Below are positions 37,154 through 47,540 of a DNA stretch of 64,000 nt, piece after piece; within the stretch, counting starts at the first letter, position 1; every line of letters begins with the position of its first letter. Made by a program: the position numbers and the translations under genes. Location of the stretch: contig JABYQQ010000004.1 in NCBI GenBank assembly GCA_022605405.1, positions 1,364,001-1,428,000 on the forward strand, given 5' to 3'. Source of the stretch: Earliella scabrosa. Lineage: Eukaryota; Basidiomycota; Agaricomycetes; Polyporales; Polyporaceae. The notes under the pieces are model-generated. The model was not told where the DNA came from. It ran no database searches and worked only from the letters and a program-made list of their open reading frames with translations.

Positions 37154-38080
37154 ATGGATACTACGTCGTCGCGTCACGCCCTCACGGCAGAGGATTCGGA
37201 CTCAGCGTCAGACCGGGAATCTAGTACTTGTAGGTCTCATCCGGCCGCCTCTTTCAGCGTTGATCCCACTCTAACGTCGATTTAGCTGTGATCAGTCCTC
37301 TTCCTGCGCCCTCCTTCAACCCTGTACGCCTGTACGATGCCGGCGATGGAGTTCGTTCTCTCCAAAGTGAGATGGGCCTGCAAGATGCGCCCAACCGATT
37401 CAGGAGAATCCTCGTATGTCCGCGAACTCGTCCTCATTGTCTGACTTACCCTGAGTTTGGGCGAGCAGAGTCTGATCAGAGACGTATGGCGGGAGTACGA
37501 CGTGGACTATCAGGTCTCATACAAAGAGCAAGACCCAAATGTGATGCGCGAGGTCGAGACTGAGGTACGCCGCGATCCGCATAGTGATTTGGTATCACCC
37601 ACTCATACACTAGTTAATCTACGCTACAGGTGATCAGGAGAATGCCTACCCTCCAGTTAGAGTACACCAAAGCGTGGCCCATCACTTTCTATCTCAAGCG
37701 CGCACTGAAGAGCCACCTACCGACTCCCTTGCCCAACGATGATGTATGCTACTCATCGATTCTCAGCGGGTGATTGTCGCATTTCGCTCATCGAGGCTTC
37801 AGGCGGCATACAGATACCAAGGAAAGGTTCCTGAAGACTGGGGTAGCCGTCGACTCCCGATGCGCGCTGCCCTGGAGAGCAAACTTCAGAAGGTGTCATG
37901 TCGGCTTGGAACGGCTTCCGCTCTGCCCACTATGAAACTCAATGTAAGTCGACTTATTCCGTTCCCCGCTGGTATCCAGATGCTCAGTACGTGGATACGT
38001 AACGTGCACTTTGACAGAATCATTCACCCACCTCGTCTGACGGAAGGTCCCCGTCTGTAGAGTCCGAGGAGTCGGCCTGA
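37154..38080 (+). CDS. Unrecognised tandem-family protein T3, short form
   Basis: Exons: 37154-37229, 37286-37413, 37469-37564, 37630-37743, 37803-37943 and 38018-38080, 205 aa, all phases consistent. It has the first two family blocks, RSLQSEMGLQDAPNRFRRIL in exon 2 and YTKAWPITFYLKRALKSHL in exon 4. Exon 3 is 96 nt, as in T2. It stops after a short Ser-rich exon (SPSVESEESA) and lacks the FARM-x2-RDGWL C-terminal domain of T1 and T2. Either it is a truncated descendant or the C-terminal domain has been lost from this gene type. It is convergent with F-box-like copy C. Confidence 0.62.
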
Positions 38081-38355
38081 GTTACTACGCTCGGCCTTCT
38101 TCACCTGAAGTATCGCAAGTCCGGTACCAGTTCTGGAGTCACAGCCAACGAACATGTACGCTTGTAAGCGTGAACGACGTAGATCAAATTGAATGAGGAA
38201 GTACAGGTGGTTGTCGTCATGTCATTGACATTTAGGAGTATGTCGGGGTACTATGTTGCAGACGCCACAATGGAAATCGCGCCGAACCTCGTACATACCA
38301 ATAGCAGACGATGGGGAACGCTGTCAGCGTTGTCGTCGGATCGACAATTGCGAAA

Positions 38356-40897
38356 TCATTCTCCATGACGGGGAGCCCGTAAGGGTACTGGCGGTCGTAT
38401 CCTAGCAGACGGCAGCGTCTCGTGCGGATCGAGGAAGACTGTCCCGTCGCGCAGCATATGGTCTGACCATGCAAGACCGTGTCTGAAGGACGTACCGGTT
38501 AGTATCATGAGCGACATAATGACGAAAAGGGGACTCACTCTTCCAAGAGATGCACCTTGACGCTGTCGCCGTGCCCATTGAACGAGGGGCACAGGGAGCA
38601 CGCCCACACACTGCCCTCCATCCCGAGGGAATGGGCGTGCGCCGTCGACTCGAACTCACGCACTGTCGGCATGAACTCCTCTGGCACGAGCTGCCACTTG
38701 TCGTGCTCCTCGTCGCAGGCATATCCTGTTGAGTCGTCTTGGATTTCACCAAAAGAATGCACCAACTGCCAGGAAAGTCGCCGTCGGATGTCAGTCGTAC
38801 ACAGCATCGAAAGAGGACACGGTACTCACGGCAGCCTCCCACGTATACGCAAGCGGCTGACGCTTCTCGAGCACACACTTGGTGCACAGCAGGCGGCGGT
38901 CGCAATCTTGTAGTTCAGTGTATGTTGCGCTCGTATGATCCAATCCAAGCTTCTTGACGATATGGCGGATCACGTGGTGGCCATATTTCATCTGACGCGA
39001 CCCGGGCCAACTCTTGAAGCGAGCTAGATCGAAGGGTAGGTGCGCCTCGTCTTCCTCATCAGCGTGTTGCGTGATCGCGACCCTGGTGTAGACATCGTCC
39101 GTATCTGTCTCGTCCAGTTCCATCGACGGGTGCAGACACGGATGGCTTAGAATCTCCGGGTACCGTAGTACGGATACCGCTCCGCCCTGCGACGATACGC
39201 ATGGGCCGCCACAAACGAAGAGGACAATAGCGAGATCAAGCGTATCCACGTGTGGGGACACGTTCTGGAGACGATTTGGAGCAAGGAAGAACGATATAAC
39301 CTCTTGCTTTCGCTCTGCCTCCCACTGGGTGATGACGGCCGGTATGATTTTCGCGAACTGCGCTTGAGTGACTGTCTTGGAAGAAGGCGCGTCAGCGAGG
39401 GCTTTGACCTTGTCCATCAAGGCGATATCGACGAATTGAGGGAGCCGACAGGCGACTTCGGCCGTTCGAGGTGTGCGAGCGAAGTGTGCTTCTAGAGCTT
39501 GGTCTAGTTCATCGAATCGGGCTTGAAGCAATTCCGCGCGTTCTTGCTCAAGTCGCGCTTCTTTCGTTTCTTCCAAGAATGGCTCAAGAACCTCCATCAC
39601 CTGCTCCCAGCCTGTATCCAGAGTCATCGCGTGGTCAGGCAGTCGTAGAGTGAGGATAAGACGCACGATTCTTTGTGAGCTTGCACGACTGTCGCATGCC
39701 AGGAAGCAGTGCAATCTCCTGGATTGCCTCCTCACCTAGGTAGTCAATCTCCTTCCTCCATCGTGTCTTCCTCAGACGCGCCACGATTCTGTCGACATGG
39801 TTAGAGAGAACGACTGAAGGGCTCTTGGATGACGTACTCCGATAACCGCTCCTGGCGCCTTGCATCTAGCTCAGCTTCCCGTTGTCTCTCCTGCTCATCC
39901 CACCACTTCAAACAGAAACCCTGAAACTGCAGCCGCTCCTTGCGCTCTGCTACCTGCTGGATGATAAGTGTGCGCCGCATCTTATCTGTCACTGGCCGTG
40001 GTAGTGCGTTATACTTGGCAATAAACCTGGTCACTTGAGCTGTCTCGAAGCTCCTGGGTAAGACGGAAGTCAGTGGGGAGCGGCGGTCGATGGTCTAGTG
40101 AAGTGTGTATGCGGTGGTGACAGATGCACTTACCCATTGTGTGCATTGAACATATCCAAGATCCTGTGGCGCTCCGCTCTATCTCTATGCATGACCTTGT
40201 TGTCGATCGCTATGATCTTCTTGTCGAGCTTCCACAGCCGTGAAGCGATCTGTTCAGACGACACTGACCTGTGTGTTCGAGAGCATTAGCATGACGTATG
40301 AATGACGACCAGCGGAGTCTCCTTACGTGGTTTCAAGACACTTCGCACAGTATCGCTTGTACCACGCCCATACAGGCTTGCGAACGCCAGCATGTCCGCA
40401 AATCTGGCAACGAGGCGGGAACCGTCGGGCTCGAAGTCGAGGGATAGACGATGACGCAAGTAGAACGTACCTGGCAGTGCGACGAGAAAAGCAGGAGAGC
40501 AAACGCAGGCTCGCTGAGAGACGGCGGGCAGTCCGGTATGCCCCCAGCATGCTCCCGCGAGGCCTTCCACAGTCGCGCGTTGCTTCGATGAAGGAAGAAC
40601 GCTCGGAACTTCTTGCAAGTCCGGGCAAGATTGAGCAAATCTCGGGGATGCGCAAAGGAGAAGATCTAGAGAGCATTGGCAGGCAGTTAAGACAGCTGTA
40701 ATATCCAAGTAGACGTCAGAACGTACCAGGAGCTGCAACTCCATTGGAAAGTTGGGTAGGTCATGGAGGGCGCCACGCGTTGTATGGCCGACGGGTCCGG
40801 ACGTCGAGGAAGCCGTGCCAGTGTTGCCCGCAGTACTCGTCCTCGTAGAGACATCCGCAGAGCTTTTCGCGGTCCTTGCTTTCTTCCGAGGAGGCAT
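38356..40897 (-). CDS. F-box-like protein with C-terminal Cys motifs, family copy C
   Basis: Nine exons on the minus strand: 40727-40897, 40471-40665, 40327-40403, 40134-40268, 39838-40053, 39667-39788, 38830-39611, 38539-38765 and 38356-38482, giving 683 aa without frame break. The N-terminus MPPRKKART and a Ser/Thr-rich linker lead to the F-box-like motif (LHDLPNFPMELQLL, IFSFAHPRDLLNLARTCKKF). Then come YKRYCAKC, a helical charged middle (KWWDEQERQREAELDARRQE), a domain with TPRTAEV and VTQAQFAKIIP, Cys pairs and WACSLCPSFN...HL, ending VFLDPHE. It is closest to copy B: the 77-nt and 122-nt exons are shared. Exon 39838-40053 replaces two exons of B, so one intron was gained or lost. Confidence 0.85.
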
Positions 40898-40982
40898 GGT
40901 CGCTCGAGCTCGATACGGGTGGAAGGAGAGTGATGTGAAGAAGCCCAACCATGAGCGCTTGAGCGGCGTTGTCACCCCGCGG

Positions 40983-41004
40983 CGCGTTATGTCACATGTG
41001 ACGT
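40983..41004 (+). repeat. Left copy of a direct repeat flanking the DUF6589/helicase segment
   Basis: It reads CGCGTTAT, then GT, then CACATGTG, then ACGT. The right copy at 47404-47427 shares the two 8-mers CGCGTTAT and CACATGTG and the final ACGT, with small spacing changes. It lies 86 nt upstream of copy C. Confidence 0.5.
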
Positions 41005-41078
41005 AGCGCGTTTTTGTGACTTTCCTCCAAGTTTCCTTCTCGCCATCGTTCGCCCAATCCGAGGACACGAGTGAGCTA

Positions 41079-41101
41079 TCATAGCGGCACGATAGCTATG
41101 A
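41079..41101 (+). repeat. Short inverted repeat (7-bp stem)
   Basis: TCATAGC at 41079-41085 pairs with GCTATGA at 41095-41101 around a 9-nt loop, between copy C and the DUF6589 gene. Confidence 0.45.
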
Positions 41102-41284
41102 GAACATGTTGTTGGGCTTCTACCCAAGTGTAGAATACTGCCTAAAATACCTTCACGCGTTCATCTGTGCTCGCTCAATCGGGAAGGCGGCCTGTCGTCG
41201 AATTTGAATACCGACGGGCGCTTCACTCACGATCGTCCTTCCAGTCCGCGTCCACGCAGTGGCACTTGCCTAGTCTCCGTGGCT

Positions 41285-41333
41285 GACCATATACGGACAG
41301 GGATGACAGTCGATCCCTTTTTAGTATATGGTC
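41285..41333 (+). repeat. Hairpin-forming palindrome upstream of DUF6589 gene
   Basis: GACCATATAC at 41285-41294 is the exact complement of GTATATGGTC at 41324-41333. An inner GGGAT/ATCCC pair at 41300-41304 and 41313-41317 extends the fold. It lies about 255 nt before the DUF6589 start codon. Confidence 0.75.
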
Positions 41334-41588
41334 TGCTGGGATACGCGCCGCCCTTATAGGACCACAGCCTTCGTCTCATGAACGTCGGATTTGATCGGAC
41401 ATGTGGGTTCTCGACCAATAGGATGCTAGCGCTTCAATAGTCACGTTACCTAGCTCTTGGTACGCGTTACTCCGGCCGTCGTCTCTTCTACCACACTCCC
41501 ATTGTTCACCGATCCCTGTCGTGCGTCTGAACAGTCCCACAAGTTCTTCAGTATGCTGTTTCTCATGTAAATATATGTTATCTTTAGA

Positions 41589-44500
41589 ATGGATGAAAAC
41601 CCCTCCTCGTCCGCATCAGCCAACGACTCCACGGCAAGTGGTAGTGGACCTACTACCTTGGGACACTCTGCCGACTCCGAGGAGAGGCAATCTCGCTTCC
41701 CTTTCAGTTCGCCTGCTGGTTCTCGCACTCACACTCACCGCCGACATGCATCATCAAGTCCTCGTAAAAGGCCCAGGTCCGCTGATCAGAAGCTGGCACA
41801 TATGGTCGCGCAACTTCACGAAGTCGATTGGACCATCGGAGACTTTCTGTACATGCTGTTCCGGACTAAGGATGCAAACGGTCAGCCAGTCGAGTTGGAT
41901 AAGGGCCTAGAGACATCACTCTCGAAGTTTCTCTGTGGGCATACGGTGCATAAACCCATAGAGATTGTCCAGCTCTGGCTCGACCACCCGTTCTCCCACC
42001 CTGCAACCACCGCCAAACACTACGAACCACTATACTCATTTGACACCCCGTACCTTGCTGTGAAGCATGCTAAGGCTGCAATAACATCTATGGCCGTTCA
42101 GCTCTGTAAAGAGCTTCTCCTGCACGAGGTTCGGGCCGCAGTGCGAGGTCGCAGTGGTCTTCATGGCAGCCAAGATGCCGGGCGTGGGCGCAAACGACTG
42201 GCATGGTCGGATATTGGACCCCATACAGTATCCAAGACCAGAGACATCCTCGCAAAATACCAACCTGTGACGCTTCACCTCCTAACGAGCATCGCTACTC
42301 CGAGACGACGCAAAGACACAAAACATGAAGCTGCTGATCGCAAGAGTCGTCCTCCATGGCTAGTATGTGCATACTACTACTGTGTCCGCTTACTCTTGTG
42401 ATACTTACGGTGTTCATTAGGTCGCAGTCGAGGTCCTCAGTACACTGGATTTCTCCCACACTGCCCATGCTCGTCTTCTACCTGCGGCACGATCTATACT
42501 GTACTTCGCCTGTGGGGCATCCCATGTACTATGGAGCTATGGCAGTCGTACCGGTCAGACCCAAAGCTGGAGTACGACATACACTCTACTCCGTGAACTG
42601 GCAAGACAAGACGCTGCAGAGTTGGTAACTCTGGGTCGAGATCCAACCCGTTGGTTCATGAAACGCATCGACAACGTCCAGCAGCACCACAAGCAGCGAG
42701 AACGTCGTGTTGGGAGGGAGAATGCAATGAGAGTCGGAGTCGCTGGCTTGGTGGCCGAAGTGGAGAACTTCAGGACAGGGGCGGACGATCTAGATGACAA
42801 GCTTCGGCGAATCGCGATGGGTCTGCGGAAGGAGCTCACCACTGACAAGTTACTCGACATGATCGACTTTGACCACCTCGAGGAGATGGCCTCACTGCAA
42901 TGGGTGCAAACCCTAGTCAACTACGTGCCCTGTTTGCGGGTCTACAAGGCTATGCTTGCGAAGGCGTATAAAGATGTTGCCAAATTGCTCGTTCCAACCC
43001 GCAAGACTCGCATTCACCCTCTTGCACCTGTCGCCAAGAACGAAGCGGTAACAACGGACCTTCGGGACACCATTGTGGATTTTCTACGGCAGGTTGGGCA
43101 GGAAGAGAACTCATCCCTAAGGCGCATTGTCCCTATTGGCGGCGATGGTCTCACCTTCGAGAAGATCATCAAAATGAAGCACTATCTCCAACGACAGGAG
43201 TCGGAGTTTCATCGTCTGGACGCGGTTGTCCCGTTCCTGGAAATCTGGCACACCGAATGGGCGTACATCAGCGCGGTCTACGAAACTCACTTCCAGAGCT
43301 CGCTCACCCCAGACCCCAGCAAACTTGGCCATAGCGCAACAAAGATTGACCAGAAGGCCCCAACAAGCTTGAAGAAGGTCGACTACTACAAGGACTGCTT
43401 CACAGCATACAAAACCCTTGAGGCTCGTCAGATTGACTGTTGGCGGTGCGTGCATCATACTTTCTTGGATGTCCTGCCGCGCAATTGGCTAGAGCTATTG
43501 CGAGATAGAATTCATTATGGAGTGGAGAATCTCTTGGACTACTTTGCGAAACTAGTCGAGGACAAGACCCCATTACCAACATTTGACGAGCTGCGAATCA
43601 TCGCGCGCAAACTGAATGCAGACTACGCATCTACCCGGGCATACAACAACGCGCTACGAGGCATGAAGGCCGGCCGATCATGGCCCGACGGAAGTGGATG
43701 GACTTCCTCTTCAGCAGCGGCATCAGCTCAGACTTCGGAGGAGAGCGACTTCAAGGGCGATCAGGTTCTTGCACAATCAATACTGTTCATGCGTGACACA
43801 ATTGTGTCGAAGATGACGGCTGAGGCAGTGGCTCGAGGCGATATTGGGACTGTATACGAAGCGCTGAAGGTATGTAGCAGATTAAGTGGTCATCTCTCGT
43901 AGTGCATGATCTGAACGATTCCGTACCAATCATACTAGTGGATGACGTTCTGTTTTGAAGGTTCAAGTCACTCCCGATACTGCAGTTACATGCTCGAGAT
44001 GACCTGCAATCTTGAGCTCGAGTCCAGTCCCCAATTTCGACAGACTTTCCTGGAGAACTGGTTGGTCAATCCATCTGGGGAACCCGACGGCAACCAGGAA
44101 GGTGACTTGATGGAAGAGCACTACAACCGTGTACTAGAAGAGTTCGTCGAGCGAAAGAGCATGGAGTGGGATGACCCGTACTTGCAAGAGGTCGTCGCAC
44201 CAAACGTCGATCACTTCTCGGGTTTGAAGAACACTTGGGGAACTGGGGTGGGCCTGGCAGAGAGACGAGGACGACATCCGGAACCGCATAGCCGTCCAGA
44301 GATGAAGATCCTGCTAAACGAATATGCAACATGCGAGCTACATTCTTTCCGATCTGGACGCAAGTACCACAGCGACTCTACTCCTACGACGGACATGTTT
44401 CAAGCAGGGTTGGAAAGCTTGGAGGGCGGTAAGCTACAGAAGTGGGTCAAAGAGACGACGCGGTCTCGAAGTGTAGCGATGGAAATCATCGGAGAGGGCG

Positions 44501-44727
44501 AGCAAGATGAAGGTGAAGAAGAAGGGGAACCCGAGCCCGTACTAGGCAATGAAGAGGTGGGAGACGAGGACAGTACTGCCATGCAAACGCGTGGGAGGAT
44601 GCGCCTGGTGGACGGGGAGCTTGTGGTCGAGTATGATGAGTCACTTGCGAGGGAGGCCGGCGGGCTAGAGGAAGAGACAGACGAGGAGCGTGAGAGCGTG
44701 ATCAGCTCCGATGACGCAGACGAATAG
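41589..44727 (+). CDS. DUF6589-type protein
   Basis: Three exons, 41589-42362, 42421-43869 and 43939-44727, code 1003 aa. The N-terminus is Ser-rich with a basic stretch (SPRKRPRSADQK). I assign the family from the central signature GDGLTFEKIIKMKHYLQRQE near residue 498, followed by VPFLEIWHTEW, LGHSATKI near 559, LKKVDYYKDC, and FAKLVEDKTPLPTFDELR. These are the features I associate with DUF6589, a large Agaricomycete family of unknown function. The C-terminal 100 residues are very acidic. The gene is convergent with the RecQ-like helicase, 62 nt between stop codons. No inactivating mutation is visible. Its biochemical role is unknown; association with mobile DNA is inference. Confidence 0.85.
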
Positions 44728-44789
44728 TACCGTTGAACAATACCATTACGGTCATGGCACAATGTTTTCCTTGCCCGGCTGCCAAAACG

Positions 44790-47302
44790 TCAGATGTGTT
44801 CGAGCCTGAGCTGCAACAAGATATGGACAAGTCTTACTGCTTTGCGCCGACGCTTTGATGCGTTTCCCCCAGCATCATTCCCGAGCGTTCTTTTGTGGCT
44901 TCCTTTGGGCGGGTTCGCAGGAAGATTGACACCGAAGACATGCATGGCGTACCCCAAGCCCGACTGGATAAGACTTGTTTCGGGGCTGCATGCCAGAGTA
45001 TCAACTCGAGTCGGTCCCCAAAGTGACGGAATAGAGTACTCACACGCTCGCCATGATCCCACCTTGTTTGTGTACCGGCTCGACATTCATATTGCCGTTG
45101 TCTTGATGTCCGAGTACCATACTAAGTGCCTGCCCACTGATGTTCTTGATGACGGCTCCATTATCCGCCCTGGGTGACGCCTCAGATTCGTTGACTGAGG
45201 GCAAATGCTCGTGTCCCCCATGAGCAGTTGCTTGGGCAGCTTCGGTCGTGCTAGTTGATCCGAGCCTGTGAGTCTGTGTAGTCAGTTCCAGACCCACAGT
45301 ACAGCCTCGATCTCCGCATGCGCACCGCTGACGGACAGATGCCAGTATCTGCCGAAGCTCTTCCTCATCTGACTCGCTCTCATCCTCCATCTCGTCCTCA
45401 TCCGCTGCCTCCAACATGTCGTTGAGGGCACGCTTTGCGGCATCTCGAAGCCGGCGCTCTTCTTTGGCCTTCGCCCGGATCGCGTCGAAGTCCACACGCA
45501 GGCTTTGCAGCGCCTTCCACAGCACCTCGACATGAGGGAGGACATGAGTACGCCCGTCGAGCAGGGCCCTCAGATCGTCGACCGTCTTCAACAGTGCGAA
45601 ACGATCCAGGATGGCGGTGATGACTGTAGACGGCAGAAATGCAGATGGAGGAAGGGAACGGGTGCGCGCACTATGCTCGAGCCCATCGTATATCTCCTCT
45701 CGCAACCTTTCAAGACACTCCATCCCGTGCTTGCGCATGACCCGTGTGAGACGCTGCCTCCTTGGGACTGGGTTGGTGTCATGCTTCTTGGCGGGAGGCG
45801 TATCTGCCATCGGTGTCTCGGGGCTACACCCACTACAGGTGCAAGGAAGAGAGAGGGCAGGCGGTGGCTGCGCAGTGCATGTACGACATGTACATAGGTG
45901 CTCGTGAGACGGGTTGTCGTACAGCTCGTTCTGGATCGAGATCTTGCAGGTTGCTGTGAGTATCTTCGCCATCGTGATGTCCATCGATGCATGGGTTGTT
46001 TTCTTAGAGCTCGGCGGACGCACATTCCCCGCACCTTCCGGAGCCTGTGAGTTAAGAAGTGCACGCGCCTTCTCCGGGGCCTTCTTCGTTACGTACGTGA
46101 GAACCCGAGCGTCCGACACCACGCTGCGGTCCCTCCCAGCGCGCCCACCCCACTGAACCCACTCATCCGCATCCGCCGGTTCCTGTGTCAAGATCACGTC
46201 CGCGATGTTTGGCAGGTCGACGCCCACCATGAACGACGCAGTTGCAATGATCACTTGTGCACGTTGATCGTTGCGCATGAGTTCGCGTGTCCGCTCGTTG
46301 TACTGAGGCCAGTTGAGTGAGTTGTACATGCGGATGCGGATGTCAGGATGCTCGGAGGCGGGGCAGAGCTGCCACAAGTAGCAGAAGAGTCGGAAGCTCA
46401 GGGCAATGGTACGACAGTAAAACACGGTCTTCCGCCGGCCTTCGAGGACCCAGCGAAAGTCGGGGAAGGACCAGCCTCCCAGGCCATGCGATAGAGGGCG
46501 GAAGAGCAAGCGGAGCTCAGGGCGGATGTTCGAGCGTTGCAGCCAGTAGTACCGCCCTGGATGTAGCCCGAGGAGGTCGCAGATGTTCTTGCGGGCATGA
46601 CCAGCGAGTATGCTCGCAGAGGTCCCGATGAGACGAACCCCACCCCGCATCCGCGCCCGTGCAAAACCAAGCTGTTGAAAAGGTTTGCGGAACCCCGCGC
46701 CCCACGAATTGAGAAGATGCACCTCGTCGATGGCCAGCGCGCAGATGCGATCCTGGAACGTGCGGCTCTGTAAGAGTGTCTCGAACGCGCCGTTGGTGAG
46801 GAGCTCGGGTGACAGGATGACCATAGCGTAGCTTGTTTCGGCCGCTTGCCACAAGCTGGGGCGCTTGCTACGAGCCGCTTCGAGGGTCCGGGAGTTGATC
46901 ACCAAAGTCTTAAGTTTGTGTCTATCAAAGACTATAGCCTGTCCTGAGATTAGCATACTGATATACTGCAAGCACTAATGTGCTCACCATCTCCTCTTCG
47001 AGACCAATAGTCGGACATACCACCAACATGCCGGGATCCTTTGGCGTCTGGGACCAAGGCGGGTCACAGAGATCCGGTTTCTTTGCCAGCGCGAGCTGCA
47101 GCAGCATGTACATGATGAAGAAACCGGTTTTCCCGCGTCCTGTTGCGATCATCGCGAGCAGGTCGCTGCCGTCGAGGACCTTGCAGACGCCCTCGAGCTG
47201 ATAGTCGTGTGGGTCATAAGGCAGTGTGTTTTGAAGGATCTGGCGGGCAAGCTGGCGGCCCTGAGGCGAGCTCCATACGAAGCTCGTCGGGCCGCTTGAC
47301 AT
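44790..47302 (-). CDS. RecQ-like DEAD/DEAH-type helicase
   Basis: Exons on the minus strand: 46988-47302, 45044-46938 and 44790-44985, 801 aa. Motif I is MIATGRGKTG (51-60), motif II is the DEVH box (176-179), motif III is GTSAS (210-214), and motif VI is QWGGRAGRD (367-375); this is a superfamily 2 helicase of RecQ type. A Cys cluster (CTCRTC..CTCSGC, about 454-476) may bind zinc. The C-terminal region has a charged coiled coil and an acidic run. Intron 1 is 49 nt, with branch-like TGCTAATC, and restores the spacing expected between motifs I and Ia. The last intron is less certain; without it the protein ends at 45040. It probably unwinds DNA in the nucleus. With the convergent DUF6589 gene it may form a mobile unit. 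Confidence 0.85.
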
Positions 47303-47403
47303 AGGACGATGATTATGACAAGCAGTAGTATAGCGGTACTAGTAAGTATGTAGACGTAGCTCCGTGACAGAAGCGACGAGTCGGAGAAGCGCAACCCGCA
47401 GCA

Positions 47404-47427
47404 CGCGTTATTTGCACATGTGTACGT
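47404..47427 (+). repeat. Right copy of the flanking direct repeat
   Basis: It reads CGCGTTAT, TTG, CACATGTG, TACGT, and is related to 40983-41004. It lies 102 nt upstream of the helicase start and 114 nt before pseudogene D. Confidence 0.5.
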
Positions 47428-47540
47428 GTTTGAAGGCTCACGTGAACCGAGTAAAGCCGAAACGCCGTGGTCCTGCTAAGGCGCTCCAGGTCGATCAAGA
47501 CTAGCACTTGCCTTGCCTTTCTTCAGCAGCACGCATCACC

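Larger units (their letters stand above)
40898..41588. other. Intergenic between F-box-like copy C and DUF6589 gene, with two hairpins
   Basis: No supported frame. It holds the promoter of copy C (minus) and of the DUF6589 gene (plus), a 12-bp perfect palindrome GTCACATGTGAC at 40991-41002, and two inverted repeats at 41079-41101 and 41285-41333. It may include the left end of a mobile element. Confidence 0.5.
40983..47427. mobile_element. Candidate mobile element carrying DUF6589 and RecQ-like helicase genes
   Basis: Two convergent genes of types repeatedly expanded in Agaricomycetes (DUF6589 protein and RecQ-like helicase) fill the gap between two divergent F-box-like copies, C and D. Similar 22-24 nt sequences in direct orientation lie at both borders, and hairpins lie inside the left border. 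I found no clear terminal inverted repeat or target duplication by eye, and no transposase with a known catalytic core. The borders given are those of the direct repeats and are a hypothesis. Confidence 0.35.

Noticed and set aside
46939..46987. A 22-nt intron in the helicase
   Set aside because: It would keep frame but is too short for a fungal spliceosomal intron. A 49-nt intron with the same donor, a TGCTAATC branch site and acceptor GACAG also keeps frame and gives the expected motif spacing.
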